Below are positions 6,465 to 9,140 of a DNA stretch of 9,140 bases, one piece after another. The position numbers were made by a program, and so were the translations under genes. The number at the start of each line of letters is the position of its first letter. The first letter of the stretch is position 1. The DNA comes from Bacillota bacterium (lineage in GTDB: Bacteria; Bacillota; Clostridia; Oscillospirales; Ruminococcaceae), in the NCBI GenBank assembly GCA_023431215.1, contig JAEYXR010000079.1, forward strand, positions 1 to 9,140, given 5' to 3'. The notes below the pieces were generated by a model. That model saw only the letters and a program-made list of their open reading frames with translations, had not been told where the DNA came from and ran no database searches.

Positions 6465-7511
6465 TCAGTTTTGTGCCACAGGCTGTGTTGTTGCCTGGGC
6501 CTTGCGACGTTTTTGAAATGCAAACAGCGCCTCCATTGTTGCAAAGATAATAAATATGGCAATAATGGTGTCAACAATGGACTTTGGTACGCCTGTATAC
6601 CGTTCCATTCCCAATGCGCCAGATTTTAGCACTGCCAAAAAGAACGCCATAATAGGTACCATTTTAATATCATTTTTTACAATAAGCGCAGCAAGCATGC
6701 CGTCCATGGCAATGCCGGAAGAAAAATTATCTAAAAAGTAACCATATACCCCTAAAATCTCAATTGCCCCTGCAATTCCTCCAATGGCACCGGAGAACAG
6801 CATCGCTTTAATCATGGTTTTTTTGGGGTTGATGCCCACATATTCTGCGTGTTTTGGGTTTAGCCCAACACTGGTAAACTGATACCCGATGGTAGAGCGT
6901 GACATAACCCAGAAAATAAGCACCACTACAACAAGAGCAATAAAAAGGCCCGTGTGCGCCTGACTGGGCTTCATGAATTGTGTAAGCTTTACACCCTCTG
7001 CCACTGCAGGAGTTTGTGGAACACCTGTTTTTGCACTAAATGGGCCGTTTACAAGGTAGGATGTGATGTATTTTGCCACATAGTTCATCAAAATGGTGAC
7101 ACAAACCTCGTTTACTCCCAGATTTGCTTTTAAAGAACCCGGTATGTAAGCCCATGCAGCACCTACCAAAATTGCGGCTGCAAAGCAAAGCAGGATGTGT
7201 ATGGGTGCAGGCAGCCCGGTAAAGGCAAAGCCAACCCATGCAGCAGCCATGGCACCCAGATACAGCTCACCCTCCACGCCAACATTAAAGATTCCCACAC
7301 GGGAGGAAATTACAAATGCCATTGCCGTCAATAATAGCGGTACAAACTTTTGCAGCGTAGTACCAAGATTAAGCTTCCCTACAAAAGCACCTTTGAGGAG
7401 CTGATAGTAGGCCTCCAGAGGATTAAACCCCAATGCCATCATAATGATAGCGCCGATGAGCATTGATACCAGAATGGTAAAGAGTAGGTTGACATATTTA
7501 TTATGATTCAC
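6465..7511 (-). CDS. nupP: Nucleoside ABC transporter permease (NupP/YufP-like)
   Basis: A 348-residue membrane permease, the longer of the two in the NupPQ pair. Hydrophobic helices are visible near residues 9-28, 56-70, 84-100, 104-122, 137-153, 188-203, 235-253, 283-299 and 311-330, followed by a basic, glutamine-rich C-terminal tail in the cytoplasm. The motif GIFNVGVEGELYLGA (73-87) is the diagnostic segment of nucleoside-class permeases, and the loop TIGYQFTSVGLNPKHAEYVG (207-226) would dock onto the ATPase. The start is a GTG (7511-7509) that overlaps the nupO stop TGA by two bases (GTGA), with AAAGGCGG (7528-7521) 9 bases upstream. This overlap suggests coupled translation and a fixed subunit ratio with NupO. 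Confidence 0.92.
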   Translation of the reverse strand: MNHNKYVNLLFTILVSMLIGAIIMMALGFNPLEAYYQLLKGAFVGKLNLGTTLQKFVPLLLTAMAFVISSRVGIFNVGVEGELYLGAMAAAWVGFAFTGLPAPIHILLCFAAAILVGAAWAYIPGSLKANLGVNEVCVTILMNYVAKYITSYLVNGPFSAKTGVPQTPAVAEGVKLTQFMKPSQAHTGLFIALVVVVLIFWVMSRSTIGYQFTSVGLNPKHAEYVGINPKKTMIKAMLFSGAIGGIAGAIEILGVYGYFLDNFSSGIAMDGMLAALIVKNDIKMVPIMAFFLAVLKSGALGMERYTGVPKSIVDTIIAIFIIFATMEALFAFQKRRKAQATTQPVAQN

Positions 7512-9061
7512 AATGTAACACCGCCTTTCGCCACTTTTTCTGCTTCCTCTATTCGGCCACCCATCATGAGCATACCAATGTTATCCTCATTTGCTTCTTC
7601 CGCATTCATTTCACCGGTTACCTTGCCCTCATACATCACGATGATACGGTCAGACAAGGACAGAATCTCTTCCAGATCGGCAGAAACCAGTAAAATACCC
7701 TTTCCTTGTGCTTTTACATCATTTAATATTCTGCGGATAGATTCAATGGCACCAATATCTACACCGCGTGACGGCTGAGATGCAATGAGCAGCTTACCGT
7801 CAGCGTCCACCTCCCGGGCAACAACAACTTTTTGCGCGTTGCCCCCCGACAATGCCTGAACCATGGCTTTGGGGTTAGATGGACGTACATCAAATTTTGT
7901 AACCAGGTTTTCAGCAAAAGAAAGAATTTCACCGCGCTTTTGAACTATTCCCTGTGCGTACGGCTTTTTATCCACCTTAACCGCCACCAGATTATCCATA
8001 AGAGACATCCCACGGTTTAATCCACGCAAGTTGCGATCCTCGGGAATATGCGTTAGGCCGGCTGCGCGGATTTTGCGGGGTGACTTATTGGTAATCTCAA
8101 CGCCGTCAAGACTAACCGAGCCTTTCTCCACTTTTCGCAGCCCTGCAATGGCTTCAACCAATTCACTTTGCCCGTTTCCGTCAATGCCTGCAATACCTAC
8201 AATTTCTCCAGCATGAACATCAAGGGATACTCCACGAATTTTAGACAGCTCTTTTTCTCCTGATGTCCATAACTCCTGAACCTTTAATACCGTATCTCCG
8301 GGTTCGGTCCTTTTTTTTGCCACATTCAAAAAAACCTCTCGACCTACCATCATTTTGGCAAGCTCCGCCGTACTGGTATCCTTTTTGTTTACGGTATTTA
8401 TGTACATTCCCTGACGCATTACGGTAATTCGGTCGGAAATCTCCATAACTTCCCGTAGTTTATGAGAAATAAAAACAACCGATTTTCCATCTTCTTTTAA
8501 ATTTTCAAGGATTTCAAAAAATTTGCGGCATTCCTGAGGTGTCAAAACTGCGGTTGGCTCGTCCAAAATAAGAATTTTGGCTCCGCGATACAATGTTTTA
8601 ATAATTTCCACCCTTTGAGCTTCACCCACAGAAATCTGATTGATTCGTTTGTTGGGCTGAATGTCCATATTATAGGTATCAATATATTTTTGAATTTCTT
8701 TTTTTGCTTTATCAAAATCTATCGTGACATTTTTTCTTGGTTCAAAACCAAGGATGATATTTTCCAAAACTGTCAGCTCATTAACCAGCATAAATTCCTG
8801 ATGAACCATACCTATGCCGTGCCCTATTGCTGCCTTTGGAGTAAGCTCCGGCATTTGCTGACCCTTAATGATGATTTCTCCCCCGTCCTGGTTGTAGATA
8901 CCATAGAGCATTTTCATCATAGTGGATTTGCCGGCTCCGTTTTCTCCTATAAGCGCGTGAATTTCCCCTTTTTTTAAGTCAAACTGACCGTTTACAACAG
9001 CCTTAACCGGGCCAAAGCTTTTTTGAATTCCTCTCATCTCTACTATTAGTTCGTCAGCCAT
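7508..9061 (-). CDS. nupO: Nucleoside ABC transporter ATP-binding protein, two fused ATPase domains (NupO/YufO-like)
   Basis: A 517-residue cytoplasmic ATPase with two tandem nucleotide-binding domains, as in sugar and nucleoside importers (RbsA/YufO type). Domain 1 (about 5-245) has Walker A GENGAGKST (39-47), Q-loop HQEF (87-90), a signature of the form SVGEAQ (144-149), Walker B LILDEPT (164-170) and switch H200. Domain 2 (about 257-500) has a degenerate Walker A GIDGNGQSE (292-300), signature LSGGNAQ (404-410), and LLIASQPSRGVD (424-435), in which Q429 replaces the catalytic Glu; the switch histidine is also missing (SAD 460-462). That asymmetry is normal for the family, so domain 1 is the likely hydrolysing site. 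ATG 9061 has AAAGGGG (9075-9069) with 7 bases of spacing. It is the first gene of the operon visible here; the substrate-binding lipoprotein is absent and is probably encoded beyond 9140. Confidence 0.94.
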   Translation of the reverse strand: MADELIVEMRGIQKSFGPVKAVVNGQFDLKKGEIHALIGENGAGKSTMMKMLYGIYNQDGGEIIIKGQQMPELTPKAAIGHGIGMVHQEFMLVNELTVLENIILGFEPRKNVTIDFDKAKKEIQKYIDTYNMDIQPNKRINQISVGEAQRVEIIKTLYRGAKILILDEPTAVLTPQECRKFFEILENLKEDGKSVVFISHKLREVMEISDRITVMRQGMYINTVNKKDTSTAELAKMMVGREVFLNVAKKRTEPGDTVLKVQELWTSGEKELSKIRGVSLDVHAGEIVGIAGIDGNGQSELVEAIAGLRKVEKGSVSLDGVEITNKSPRKIRAAGLTHIPEDRNLRGLNRGMSLMDNLVAVKVDKKPYAQGIVQKRGEILSFAENLVTKFDVRPSNPKAMVQALSGGNAQKVVVAREVDADGKLLIASQPSRGVDIGAIESIRRILNDVKAQGKGILLVSADLEEILSLSDRIIVMYEGKVTGEMNAEEANEDNIGMLMMGGRIEEAEKVAKGGVTL

Positions 9062-9097
9062 TGTCTTACCCCTTTCAACTGAGGAAGCACCTGATTT

Positions 9098-9131
9098 AAA
9101 AAAGCGGCCCGCCCAGAAGGCGGGGCCCGGC
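9098..9131 (-). terminator. GC-rich hairpin plus U-run upstream of nupO (terminator or attenuator)
   Basis: Read on the minus strand, a stem of the form GGGCCCCGCC / TTCT(G) / GGCGGGCC with small bulges is followed directly by TTTTTT (9103-9098). The end of the hairpin is about 35 bases before the nupO ATG. Bases 9104-9140 are about 89% G+C (33 of 37), far above the rest of the window. Placed before the ATPase gene, it would partly stop transcription coming from an upstream gene, a common way to make more binding protein than membrane components. The left part of the structure may continue past the window edge. A separate promoter for nupO could not be identified in the short space left. Confidence 0.65.
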
Positions 9132-9140
9132 CCACCGCGG

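Noticed and set aside
7730..8190. Second ATPase domain of nupO looks defective (no Walker A lysine, Gln for catalytic Glu, no switch His)
   Set aside because: This asymmetry is usual in fused sugar/nucleoside ABC ATPases, so it is not a sign of decay.
8615..8977. 120-codon plus-strand ORF antisense to nupO
   Set aside because: Opposite the Walker A to signature part of the ATPase; no motif of its own.
1..9140. CRISPR arrays, tRNA/rRNA genes, insertion sequences, riboswitches
   Set aside because: No regular repeats, cloverleaf-like sequence, transposase or terminal repeats were seen; nearly all sequence is accounted for by the operon.

Overview
The window holds most of one large minus-strand operon for taking up and breaking down nucleosides, plus the tail of a convergent plus-strand regulator gene. 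Moderate G+C, strong AGGAGG-type ribosome binding sites, GTG starts and a NupOPQ-type (YufOPQ-like) transporter point to a low-to-mid G+C Firmicute, most likely a member of the Clostridia. That assignment is inferred from protein character, not from a marker gene.

Layout, in plus coordinates. Positions 1-324 (+) are the C-terminal part of a LysR-type regulator. It ends inside a long, perfect inverted repeat (297-350) that looks like a bidirectional intrinsic terminator. From 9061 down to 430 (-) eight genes follow one another with gaps of 1 to 29 bp or a 3-bp overlap. In transcription order they are: ABC transporter ATPase (nupO, 9061-7508), two permeases (nupP, 7511-6465; nupQ, 6448-5507), pyrimidine-type ribonucleoside hydrolase (rihB, 5505-4570), an M20 metallohydrolase (4557-3283), a glutamine-amidotransferase-like protein without the catalytic cysteine (3269-2520), a second M20 metallohydrolase (2507-1362) and ribokinase (rbsK, 1332-430). 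Upstream of nupO, 9098-9140 contains a very GC-rich hairpin with a U-run. It would terminate or attenuate transcription arriving from a gene beyond the right edge, probably the lipoprotein that binds the substrate.

How it works together: the transporter would import a nucleoside, RihB would cleave it to base plus ribose, and RbsK would phosphorylate ribose to ribose 5-phosphate for the pentose phosphate pathway. The unusual part is the three-gene block between rihB and rbsK: two different ArgE/DapE-type amidohydrolases on either side of a GATase-like protein. Ordinary nucleosides need none of these. The block therefore suggests a substrate with an amide bond, such as an N-acylated or aminoacylated modified nucleoside or a nucleoside-peptide conjugate. 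This is a hypothesis from gene context only.
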